A DNA stretch of 5,895 nucleotides. It comes from an uncultured Bacillota bacterium. GTDB taxonomy: Bacteria; Bacillota_I; Bacilli_A; RFN20; CAG-449. The DNA lies in the NCBI GenBank assembly GCA_902493275.1, contig CABUOQ010000046.1, positions 1 through 5,895 on the forward strand, written 5' to 3'. The notes under the pieces were generated by a model. It did not search any database and was not told the origin of the DNA. It saw only the letters and a program-made list of their open reading frames with translations. Each line of letters starts with the position of its first letter. Position 1 is the stretch's first letter. This document shows positions 1-5,889 of the stretch, piece after piece. The translations under genes and the position numbers were made by a program.

Positions 1-14
1 CTTGGCTCTTTTTT
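1..14 (+). terminator. Possible right half of a terminator cut by the window edge
   Basis: The window opens with CTTGGCTC followed directly by six T. This is how the 3' arm and T-tract of a rho-independent terminator look. If so, the 5' arm (GAGCCAAG) and loop would lie just left of the window and would end a plus-strand gene upstream. Only half the structure is visible, so this is inference from one arm. Confidence 0.25.
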
Positions 15-43
15 ATTTTATCATTTTTTTCACTTTTCGTATT

Positions 44-75
44 GCAACACTTTTTTCTTCCCTTTGTTGCTTTTT
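44..75 (+). terminator. Weak candidate rho-independent terminator upstream of pheS
   Basis: GCAACA at 44-49 is the exact reverse complement of TGTTGC at 65-70, and five T follow at 71-75. The stem is 6 bp with three G:C pairs, and the loop is long (15 bases, pyrimidine-rich). It could terminate read-through into the pheS promoter from a plus-strand gene to the left. The long loop and short stem make it weak, and the whole 1-75 stretch is so T-rich that a T-tract here means little. Confidence 0.25.
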
Positions 76-117
76 CATTTTAGATTAACAAAAAATCGTT
101 TTATCTAAGTTTATGAG

Positions 118-146
118 TTGACATATTTATTAATAAATATGATAAT
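118..146 (+). promoter_or_regulatory. Sigma-A-type promoter of the pheST operon
   Basis: A perfect -35 hexamer TTGACA (118-123) is followed after exactly 17 bases by GATAAT (141-146), five of six matches to the -10 consensus. Transcription should start near 152-154, giving a leader of only about 17-20 bases before the pheS ATG. That leader contains just the ribosome binding site. No other comparably good promoter was seen in the window, and the close packing of all five genes suggests this one drives the whole operon. The spacer is almost entirely a palindrome, annotated separately. Confidence 0.8.
122..141. repeat. Perfect 20-bp palindrome in the pheS promoter spacer (candidate operator)
   Basis: CATATTTATT (122-131) is followed with no gap by its exact reverse complement AATAAATATG (132-141). 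The palindrome starts in the last two bases of the -35 box and ends on the first base of the -10 box, so it is centred in the promoter spacer. The flanking bases 121/142 and 120/143 do not pair. The position is that of a classic operator for a dimeric repressor competing with RNA polymerase. The AT-rich composition makes chance palindromes more likely, so a regulatory role is inference. I do not recognise it as the site of a named regulator. Confidence 0.5.
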
Positions 147-170
147 TTAATAGAATGTCGAGGAAAACTT

Positions 171-1202
171 ATGCGTAATAGAATAAATGAAATTTATAAT
201 GAAGCTATGCAGAAGATAAATAATGCGCAAGATATGGAAGCCTTAAATAATATCCGCAACAATTATCTTTCTAAAAAGAGCGAATTAATGTCTTTCATGG
301 GAAAATTGAAAGATTTATCAAATGAAGAAAAGGCCAATTTCGGTCAATTTATTAATAAAATCAAATCAGATATTTCTTCATCATTAGAAGAAAAAGTTAC
401 CGATATAAAGAAAAAAATTTTGGAGAAGAAATTAGCTAGTGAAGTGATTGATATAACTCTTCCTGGATATAATTATCAACGTGGTTCAAAGCATCTTTTC
501 AATGAAATAATCGATGAGATTAGTGAAATCTTTATTGGTATGGGTTATAGCATAGTCGAAGGACCAGAAGTTGAAACTGATGAGTATAATTTCGAATTAT
601 TAAATGTTCCAAAGGGTCATCCCGCACGAGATATGCAAGATACATTTTTTATCGATGATACAAATTTAATGCGTTCACAAACTTCTACAATCCAAGCGCG
701 AGTTATGAAATCATCTAATGGCGTTGGTCCAATCAAGATTATCTCACCAGGTAAAGTTTATCGTCGCGATGAAGATGCAACGCATTCTCATCAGTTTGGA
801 CAAATAGAAGGCTTAGTTATCGACAAACATATTTCATTATCAGATTTGTTAGGAACTTTACAATTATTTGCTCGTAAAATGTTTGGTGAAAAAAGAGAAG
901 TAAGAATGAGATCTTCTTATTTTCCATTTACTGAACCATCAGTAGAAATTGATATTTCATGTTTTGAATGCGGTGGCAAAGGTTGCTCATTATGTAAGGG
1001 TACTGGTTGGATAGAAATTCTCGGCGCGGGAATGATTCACCCAAATGTTCTTAAAATGTCTGGTTTCGATACAAATGAATATCAAGGTTTTGCCTTTGGT
1101 GTAGGTATTGAAAGAGTGGCAATGTTAAAATATGGCATCGATGATATTCGAAGATTTTATACAAATGATTTGAGATTCTTAAATCAATTTAATAGGGAGT
1201 AG
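171..1202 (+). CDS. pheS: Phenylalanyl-tRNA synthetase alpha subunit
   Basis: PheS is the catalytic subunit of the cytoplasmic alpha2-beta2 enzyme that charges tRNA-Phe with phenylalanine using ATP. Residues 1-90 are a charged helical region typical of the N-terminal tRNA-binding coiled coil. The class II core follows: HPARDMQDTFF (150-160), the RSQTS substrate-binding segment (168-172), motif 2 VYRRDEDATHSHQFGQIEG (196-214), FPFTEPS (251-257), GFAFG (306-310) and motif 3 with GIER ending at R315. A308 matches the pocket alanine known from E. coli A294. Cysteines 264, 267, 272 and 275 form the C-x2-C-x4-C-x2-C element of Bacilli-type PheS. The length, 343 residues, is normal. The ATG has GAGGA at 160-164, six bases upstream. 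The gene opens the operon and ends in TAG four bases before pheT. It looks complete and functional. Confidence 0.98.
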   Translation: MRNRINEIYNEAMQKINNAQDMEALNNIRNNYLSKKSELMSFMGKLKDLSNEEKANFGQFINKIKSDISSSLEEKVTDIKKKILEKKLASEVIDITLPGYNYQRGSKHLFNEIIDEISEIFIGMGYSIVEGPEVETDEYNFELLNVPKGHPARDMQDTFFIDDTNLMRSQTSTIQARVMKSSNGVGPIKIISPGKVYRRDEDATHSHQFGQIEGLVIDKHISLSDLLGTLQLFARKMFGEKREVRMRSSYFPFTEPSVEIDISCFECGGKGCSLCKGTGWIEILGAGMIHPNVLKMSGFDTNEYQGFAFGVGIERVAMLKYGIDDIRRFYTNDLRFLNQFNRE

Positions 1203-1206
1203 TAAT

Positions 1207-3597
1207 ATGCGTGCAAGTTTGAATTTATTAAAACAATATGTTGATTTAACTAATATATCACCAGAAGAGATTGCTCGCAAATTAACTTTTTCCGGATTAG
1301 AAGTTGAATCTTTAAGTGCTCAATGTGATGCAACAGGACTCGTAATTGGTCAAATATTAGAATGTGAAAATCATCCATCAAGCGATCATTTACATATTTT
1401 AAAAGTTGATTTAGGTCCCAAATATGGCATTAAACAAATCGTCTGCGGAGCTCCAAATGCGCGCGTAGGGTTAAAAGTAATTGTTGCTCGCGTTGGTGCT
1501 GAATTAAAATCAATTCCTTTAAAAATCGTAAAATCAACCATTCGCGGTGTTGAATCAGAAGGAATGTGCTGCGCATTATTTGAATTGGGAGTTGATAAAT
1601 CATATCTTTCTCAAGCTCAAATTGATGGTATCGAAGAATTGCCTGATAATGCGATTGTTGGAGATGAAAATGTCCTATCATTCTTGAATTTAGATGATTA
1701 CATTTTTGATATTAATGTTCTTGCTAATCGTTCTGACTGCTTAGCTATTTTTTCTTTAGCAAAAGAACTTGGCACATTATTTAATCGTCAAGTAAATATT
1801 CCTAATCCACATATTCTAAATGAGTTTGATACACCAATTAAAGTCCACTCATTAACTAATAATTGTCCTCAATTTTCAATAAAGTTAGTGAAAGATATCA
1901 AAGTTAAAGAATCACCAAGTTGGTTAAAGAATTTCTTAAGAAGCCAAGGAATTCGTTCAATAAACAATGTTGTCGATATCGGCAATTTCATCATGATTTT
2001 AACTGGTCAACCACTTCATATGTATGACATGGATAAACTAGCGACAAACGAATTTATTGTAAAAGATGATTATGTTGGTGATTTTATCGCTCTTGATGAT
2101 AAAAAATATTCATTAAAAAATAATGATTTAGTGATTTTTAATGGAGATAATATTGGTTGTTTAGCCGGAATAATGGGAGCTAAAGCATGCGCAATCGATG
2201 AAAATAGTCATAATATTGCTATTGAATCAGCTAATTTCAATGGTGCCAGCGTACGAAGAACAAGCGTAAGAATCGGATTATCTTCAGATTCAAGTGCGCA
2301 TTTTATTAAAGGAATCAATCCATATCAAGATGAATTTGTCTTAGACTTAACTGCTCAAATGTTAATTGACCTTGCAGATGCTAAAGTTATCTATAAGACA
2401 TCTAGATATTCCACTATTAATTATAATATTCCTGGAATTAATTATTCTTGCTCTTATATTAATAATCGTTTAGGAACTAATTTTTCAGCTACTAAAATCA
2501 ATGAAATTTTAAAATCTTTAAATATTCGAATCGAAAAAATTGATGAAGATAGTTATCTTGCATATCCACCACAACATCGTATCGATTTAAAATGCAATGC
2601 CGATCTTTCTGAAGAGGTAATAAGAATCGCTGGACTTGATTGCGTTAAACCTACGCTTCCTCAAATGGTCACTACAGTAGGAGGATTATCATTAGAGCAA
2701 AGAAAGCGAAAAAAGATTCGCGAGCATTTAATTAGCAATGGATTACATGAAGTATTGACCTATACTTTAGTTTCACCTGAATTAAATCAAAGTGCGATTA
2801 TATTAAATAATGATGATTCTATCAAGATAATGAATCCGATGACAGTTGACCATTCACTTGTTAGAAGAGGATTATTACCATCATTATTAGAAGTTTTAAA
2901 TTATAATTTATCACATCAAAATAAAGATGTTGCTATATTCGAAATAAGCGATATAACTACTGATAAACAATCTTATCAAGAATTGTCAATAGTTTTAAAT
3001 GGTCAAAAATTAGATCGTGAATTACTTAAGACTCGTAACTATGATTATTATGATGTATATGGCTTATTCATGGGTATTTTAGCGATACTTGGAATTGATA
3101 ACAAGCGCTATAAACTAGAAAGATTAACAAATTCACCTTTCTTTCATCCTGGAAGATCAGCATCGATTTTCTTTGGGAAGAAATTAGTCGGGGTCATTGG
3201 TCAATTACATCCAACATTTGCTAAAGATTATGGTGATACCTTTGTTTTAGATTTAAATCTTAGCGAGTTCATCAATTTACGTTGTTCAACAATAAAAATG
3301 AATGATATTTCACGTTTCCCAAGCGTTAGTCGCGATTATGCTTTTGTTCTAAAAAAAGAAATACTTTCTGATGATATCATTAAATTAGTTAAGAAAGAAT
3401 CACATGGAATTGTTATTGATGTAAAAGTTTTTGATGTCTATGAAGGTGAATCATTACCAGATGGATTTAAATCAATCGCAATAAAAATAGTTTATTCTTC
3501 ATTAGAAAAGACGCTAAAAGATGAAGAAATCAACCAAGTTGAAAAGTGCATTCTAAATAGTTTGAATAAACAATTTAATGCGGTATTACGTCAATGA
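1207..3597 (+). CDS. pheT: Phenylalanyl-tRNA synthetase beta subunit
   Basis: PheT is the tRNA-binding and proofreading partner of PheS. At 796 residues it has the full bacterial length. Domains in order: N-terminal B1; an EMAPII-like OB-fold tRNA-binding domain (about 42-155, with CENHPSSDHLHILKVDLG); the B3/B4 editing domain (about 212-385, with NNVVDIGNF, GQPLH and IESANFN); B5 (about 404-475); a catalytic-like core (about 480-685, with NPMTVDHSLVRRGLLPSLLE and HPGR); and a C-terminal FDX-ACB anticodon-binding domain (about 702-795). D460, D466, E469 and E470 fit the B5 magnesium-binding residues known from E. coli. Editing-site R250, H271 and E340 are present, but several nearby conserved residues differ (see findings). 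The ribosome binding site AGGGAG (1194-1199) lies inside the last codons of pheS, seven bases from the ATG. The gene ends TGA then TAA in frame, and the TGA overlaps the next start codon. Confidence 0.98.
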   Translation: MRASLNLLKQYVDLTNISPEEIARKLTFSGLEVESLSAQCDATGLVIGQILECENHPSSDHLHILKVDLGPKYGIKQIVCGAPNARVGLKVIVARVGAELKSIPLKIVKSTIRGVESEGMCCALFELGVDKSYLSQAQIDGIEELPDNAIVGDENVLSFLNLDDYIFDINVLANRSDCLAIFSLAKELGTLFNRQVNIPNPHILNEFDTPIKVHSLTNNCPQFSIKLVKDIKVKESPSWLKNFLRSQGIRSINNVVDIGNFIMILTGQPLHMYDMDKLATNEFIVKDDYVGDFIALDDKKYSLKNNDLVIFNGDNIGCLAGIMGAKACAIDENSHNIAIESANFNGASVRRTSVRIGLSSDSSAHFIKGINPYQDEFVLDLTAQMLIDLADAKVIYKTSRYSTINYNIPGINYSCSYINNRLGTNFSATKINEILKSLNIRIEKIDEDSYLAYPPQHRIDLKCNADLSEEVIRIAGLDCVKPTLPQMVTTVGGLSLEQRKRKKIREHLISNGLHEVLTYTLVSPELNQSAIILNNDDSIKIMNPMTVDHSLVRRGLLPSLLEVLNYNLSHQNKDVAIFEISDITTDKQSYQELSIVLNGQKLDRELLKTRNYDYYDVYGLFMGILAILGIDNKRYKLERLTNSPFFHPGRSASIFFGKKLVGVIGQLHPTFAKDYGDTFVLDLNLSEFINLRCSTIKMNDISRFPSVSRDYAFVLKKEILSDDIIKLVKKESHGIVIDVKVFDVYEGESLPDGFKSIAIKIVYSSLEKTLKDEEINQVEKCILNSLNKQFNAVLRQ

Positions 3598-4328
3598 TAA
3601 AATATGTATTATTCGATTTGGATGGAACTCTATTGGGCATGGATGAAAATCAATTTGTAAAAATATATTTCAAATCGATTTATCAAAAACTATTTTCTCA
3701 GATTGGGCTTAGTCTTGAGCAAACGCAGCTTGGAATGATTAAAACCTTGGCTTTATTGCCTAACGATGAGCGAAATAATATGTCAAATATGGATAAATTC
3801 TTTGATAATTTTTCTTCTATTTATCCAAATATTAACTTAAATTTTGTCAAAGAGAATTCCGATGCTTATTATCTTTCTTCGGCTTTTGATGAGTGCAAGC
3901 AATCAACAAAGAGGATTTCTGAAATGATCGAAGTAGTTAATCTTTTAAAAACTCGAGGAATTAAAATGGCTATATGCACAAATCCATTTTTTCCAGCCAG
4001 TGCAATAAAAAAGAGAATTTCTTGGGCAGGATTAAATATCGAGGACTTTGAATTTGTCACTGTCGGAGAAAAATCTCACTACCTTAAACCAAATATTAAA
4101 TATTATGAAGAAATATATTCAAAAATAAATGAATACGCAAAAGAAGAAATTTTAATGGTCGGTAATGATGTCGAAGAAGATATGGTTTCCGCCCAATTAG
4201 GATTCAATGTCTATCTTATAAAAAACTATCTTATATCACGAAAAGGTAATGAATCAAAAATTCTTTTACAAGGATACTATGAGGATTTTTATAAATACGT
4301 AAAGGAGAATATAAATGCGAGTTGTTAA
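3594..4328 (+). CDS. HAD-superfamily hydrolase, probable small-molecule phosphatase
   Basis: This 244-residue cytoplasmic protein has all four HAD motifs. Motif I is FDLDGTL, with nucleophile D8 and acid/base D10. Motif II is T129 in CTNPFFP. Motif III is K165 in YLKPN. Motif IV is VGNDVEEDM, with D192 and D196 for magnesium. About 100 residues between motifs I and II (roughly 15-115) would form a helical C1-type cap. That architecture is typical of enzymes that remove phosphate from small phosphorylated metabolites; the substrate cannot be read from the sequence. The ATG overlaps the pheT stop in ATGA and has no clear Shine-Dalgarno sequence, so translation is probably coupled to pheT termination. 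The 3' end overlaps thyX by 14 bases. Its place before thyX makes a nucleotide substrate conceivable, but that is a guess from context. Confidence 0.9.
   Translation: MIKYVLFDLDGTLLGMDENQFVKIYFKSIYQKLFSQIGLSLEQTQLGMIKTLALLPNDERNNMSNMDKFFDNFSSIYPNINLNFVKENSDAYYLSSAFDECKQSTKRISEMIEVVNLLKTRGIKMAICTNPFFPASAIKKRISWAGLNIEDFEFVTVGEKSHYLKPNIKYYEEIYSKINEYAKEEILMVGNDVEEDMVSAQLGFNVYLIKNYLISRKGNESKILLQGYYEDFYKYVKENINASC
4302..4307 (+). promoter_or_regulatory. Ribosome binding site for thyX inside the HAD gene
   Basis: AAGGAG lies seven bases before the thyX ATG at 4315, while the HAD reading frame is still open until 4328. This strong site fixes the thyX start and the 14-base overlap. It also lets thyX be initiated independently of the HAD gene. 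Confidence 0.85.
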
Positions 4329-5205
4329 TCAATCATTTATCGAATTAGATGACGAACGTCTTTTTCAAAAAATTGAATTATGCGGTAGAGTTTGTTATAA
4401 ATCAGAAGATAAAATCACGGAAAATTCCGCGATTAACTTTGTTAAAAAAATATGTGTAAATAATCATGGCTCAGTTTTAGAGCACTATTGCTTAGCCTTT
4501 TTTATCGATGAAGATTATTATCGTCTTTTAAAAGAAACGAATATTCCTTTTTTCATCTTAAGTAATATTTCTAAACCGATTGTTTCATTTAATTTAAGAG
4601 CTTTCGTGACCCAATATAATCTTAATCATAAAAATGAAGTTCTTCTTCCAATTATTGCCTATATGCATGAAAATTATCCTGAATTATTTGAAGAAGAAGT
4701 AAAAAAAGATTCTAAAAAATTAATTAGAATTAATGATTTTTCATCATTGAGTGATCAAGAAAGAGAAATTCATCAACGCATAAGTATCAAATTGATTACT
4801 GACCGTGGAGTTAGTCATGAATTAGTACGACATCGTTTAGCGTCTTTTTCCCAAGAATCAACTCGTTATTGTAATTATGGTAAAGATAAATTTAATAATC
4901 AAATTACAGTAATTAGACCAACTCAAATAACTGATGAATCTTATCCTTATTGGGAAGAAGCGATGAAAACTTGTGAACAAGCATATTTTAAGCTTTTAGA
5001 AAAAACGGCTTCACCTCAATTAGCGCGTTCTGTTTTACCAAATTCTTTAAAGACGGAACTATGTATAACTGCTTCTATCGAAGAATGGAAATTAATTTTT
5101 GACTTGCGCTGCAGCCAATTTGCCCATCCAGATGTAAGAATATTGATGAGTGATGTTAAGGCTTATTTTATAAAGAAAGGTTATATTAAAAATGATATTA
5201 ACTAG
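4315..5205 (+). CDS. thyX: Flavin-dependent thymidylate synthase ThyX
   Basis: ThyX methylates dUMP to dTMP using methylene-tetrahydrofolate, with NADPH and FAD as reductant and cofactor. It releases tetrahydrofolate instead of the dihydrofolate made by ThyA. The signature at 172-185, RHRLASFSQESTRY, keeps the Arg-His-Arg triad, S177, S182 and R184 of the family motif RHRxxSxNExSxRY. N-E is replaced by S-Q at 179-180, a variant I recall from Firmicutes ThyX. Other family elements are HGSVLEH (51-57), SHELVRHR, ARSVLPNSLKTEL (237-249) and the C-terminal LRCSQFAHPDVR (264-275). At 296 residues it is longer than the usual 210-250, because about 90 residues lie between the HGSVLEH and RHR elements (roughly 62-152). 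The stop is TAG. The gene overlaps the HAD gene upstream and the DUF177 gene downstream by 14 bases each. A thyA gene cannot be excluded elsewhere in the genome. Confidence 0.96.
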   Translation: MRVVNQSFIELDDERLFQKIELCGRVCYKSEDKITENSAINFVKKICVNNHGSVLEHYCLAFFIDEDYYRLLKETNIPFFILSNISKPIVSFNLRAFVTQYNLNHKNEVLLPIIAYMHENYPELFEEEVKKDSKKLIRINDFSSLSDQEREIHQRISIKLITDRGVSHELVRHRLASFSQESTRYCNYGKDKFNNQITVIRPTQITDESYPYWEEAMKTCEQAYFKLLEKTASPQLARSVLPNSLKTELCITASIEEWKLIFDLRCSQFAHPDVRILMSDVKAYFIKKGYIKNDIN

Positions 5206-5698
5206 ACAAGATTTAACTTCAAAAGGAAAACATGAGTTTTTTGAAGAAATAAAAATTTCTCCTGACCAAATTAAAAATAACCCTTTGATTATTTCAATCA
5301 AAAAATTAGAAGGGCGTGTTGAAAGTGAATATATTGCTTCTTTAACTATTGTTAAAATTAAACTCACTGGCGATTTACTATTAAAATCCACTCGTTCTTT
5401 AAAACCAGTTGATTTTCACCTATGTTCCAATGATGAATTAGTTATCGCCTATTCAAAAGATGAGGACTTTGATCCAGATTCAATGGTATATCTCGAAGGT
5501 GATAGTTTGAATATGGATGAAATATTTTATTCTATGTTAATTTCATCTATACCTTTAAAAGTAATTTCTGAAGAAGATGAAGAAATTATTAAAGGTGACG
5601 ATTGGGAAGTAATAACTGAAGAAGAATATGAAAAACGTAAAAAAAACGGGGATAATCTTTCACCATTTGATGTTTTGAAAGATTTGGATTTAGACTAA
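5192..5698 (+). CDS. DUF177 / YceD-family protein (YlbN-like)
   Basis: This 168-residue acidic cytoplasmic protein fits the DUF177 family (E. coli YceD, B. subtilis YlbN). The family has been linked to 23S rRNA / large ribosomal subunit accumulation and is usually encoded next to rpmF. Family-like features are a mixed N-terminal half, the central LLLKSTRSLKPVDFHL (62-77), where many relatives have a Cys-x-Arg-Cys segment, a segment MLISSIPLKVISEED (115-129), and an ending rich in Asp/Glu with SPFDVLKDLDLD (157-168). Both cysteines of the central motif are serines here, and the only cysteine is C78. The ATG lies inside thyX, 11 bases after GAAAGG (5175-5180), a weaker and longer-spaced ribosome binding site than that of thyX. 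It is the last gene of the operon. The call rests on remembered family patterns, without an alignment. Confidence 0.82.
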   Translation: MILTRQDLTSKGKHEFFEEIKISPDQIKNNPLIISIKKLEGRVESEYIASLTIVKIKLTGDLLLKSTRSLKPVDFHLCSNDELVIAYSKDEDFDPDSMVYLEGDSLNMDEIFYSMLISSIPLKVISEEDEEIIKGDDWEVITEEEYEKRKKNGDNLSPFDVLKDLDLD

Positions 5699-5724
5699 GT
5701 TTTAATAAAGCAAAAATTTATCTT

Positions 5725-5757
5725 AAAAAAATTGGTTGTCAAATGCCAATTTTTTTT
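5725..5757 (+). terminator. Probable rho-independent terminator of the pheST-thyX operon
   Basis: AAAAAAATTGG (5725-5735) pairs over 11 bp with CCAATTTTTTT (5746-5756) around a 10-base loop, 27 bases after the DUF177 stop codon. The right arm runs into the T-tract, as in a terminator. Only two pairs are G:C, so the hairpin is thermodynamically weak, although the A-tract/T-tract layout is usual for very AT-rich genomes. Its symmetry means it could also act on minus-strand transcripts. Confidence 0.65.
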
Positions 5758-5763
5758 ATTATC

Positions 5764-5789
5764 TGTTACATGAAAAAGTAAATGCAACA
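5764..5789. repeat. Imperfect inverted repeat (8-base arms, one mismatch)
   Basis: TGTTACAT (5764-5771) and ATGCAACA (5782-5789) are complementary at seven of eight positions, separated by ten bases. It lies between the operon terminator and the leader of the next gene. No T-tract follows, so it is not a terminator. It may be a regulator-binding site for the downstream promoter or chance symmetry. Confidence 0.3.
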
Positions 5790-5883
5790 ATTAATACCTA
5801 AACAAAAAAATAAAATAAAAAAATAATTAGAAAGGGTAAAAACTTTGTATAAGAAGTAAAAAGACTCTTTTTAAATATTTCAT

Positions 5884-5889
5884 AAGGAG
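5884..5889 (+). promoter_or_regulatory. Ribosome binding site of a gene starting at the right edge
   Basis: AAGGAG is a full Shine-Dalgarno match six bases from the end of the window. The last two bases are AT, so an ATG could straddle the edge at 5894 (spacing four bases) or start slightly further on. DUF177 genes are very often followed by rpmF (ribosomal protein L32), which makes rpmF the best guess, but no coding sequence is visible. Confidence 0.65.

Noticed and set aside
13..78. A minus-strand 21-codon open frame rich in Lys, Arg and Glu
   Set aside because: It has no ribosome binding site upstream of its ATG, is made of the complement of a T-rich tract, and resembles no protein I know. 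AT-rich DNA yields such frames by chance.
672..686. PheS RSQTS segment, where E. coli and Thermus PheS have a substrate-contacting His instead of Gln
   Set aside because: I recall Gln at this position in Bacillus-type PheS, so it is a normal lineage difference and not a lost active-site residue.
1430..1681. Minus-strand 83-codon frame inside pheT
   Set aside because: It lies wholly opposite a clearly functional pheT, with no recognisable domain of its own.
3869..4060. Minus-strand 63-codon frame inside the HAD gene
   Set aside because: It lies opposite conserved HAD sequence including motif II and shows no family features.
5092..5391. Minus-strand 99-codon frame across the thyX/DUF177 junction
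   Set aside because: Both strands cannot easily be under protein constraint here; the plus strand carries conserved ThyX C-terminal and DUF177 sequence, and the minus frame has no recognisable motif.
5743..5781. Twelve-codon plus-strand frame starting in the terminator loop
   Set aside because: It has no ribosome binding site, its start lies in the terminator hairpin, and half its codons come from the T-tract and adjacent AT-rich DNA.
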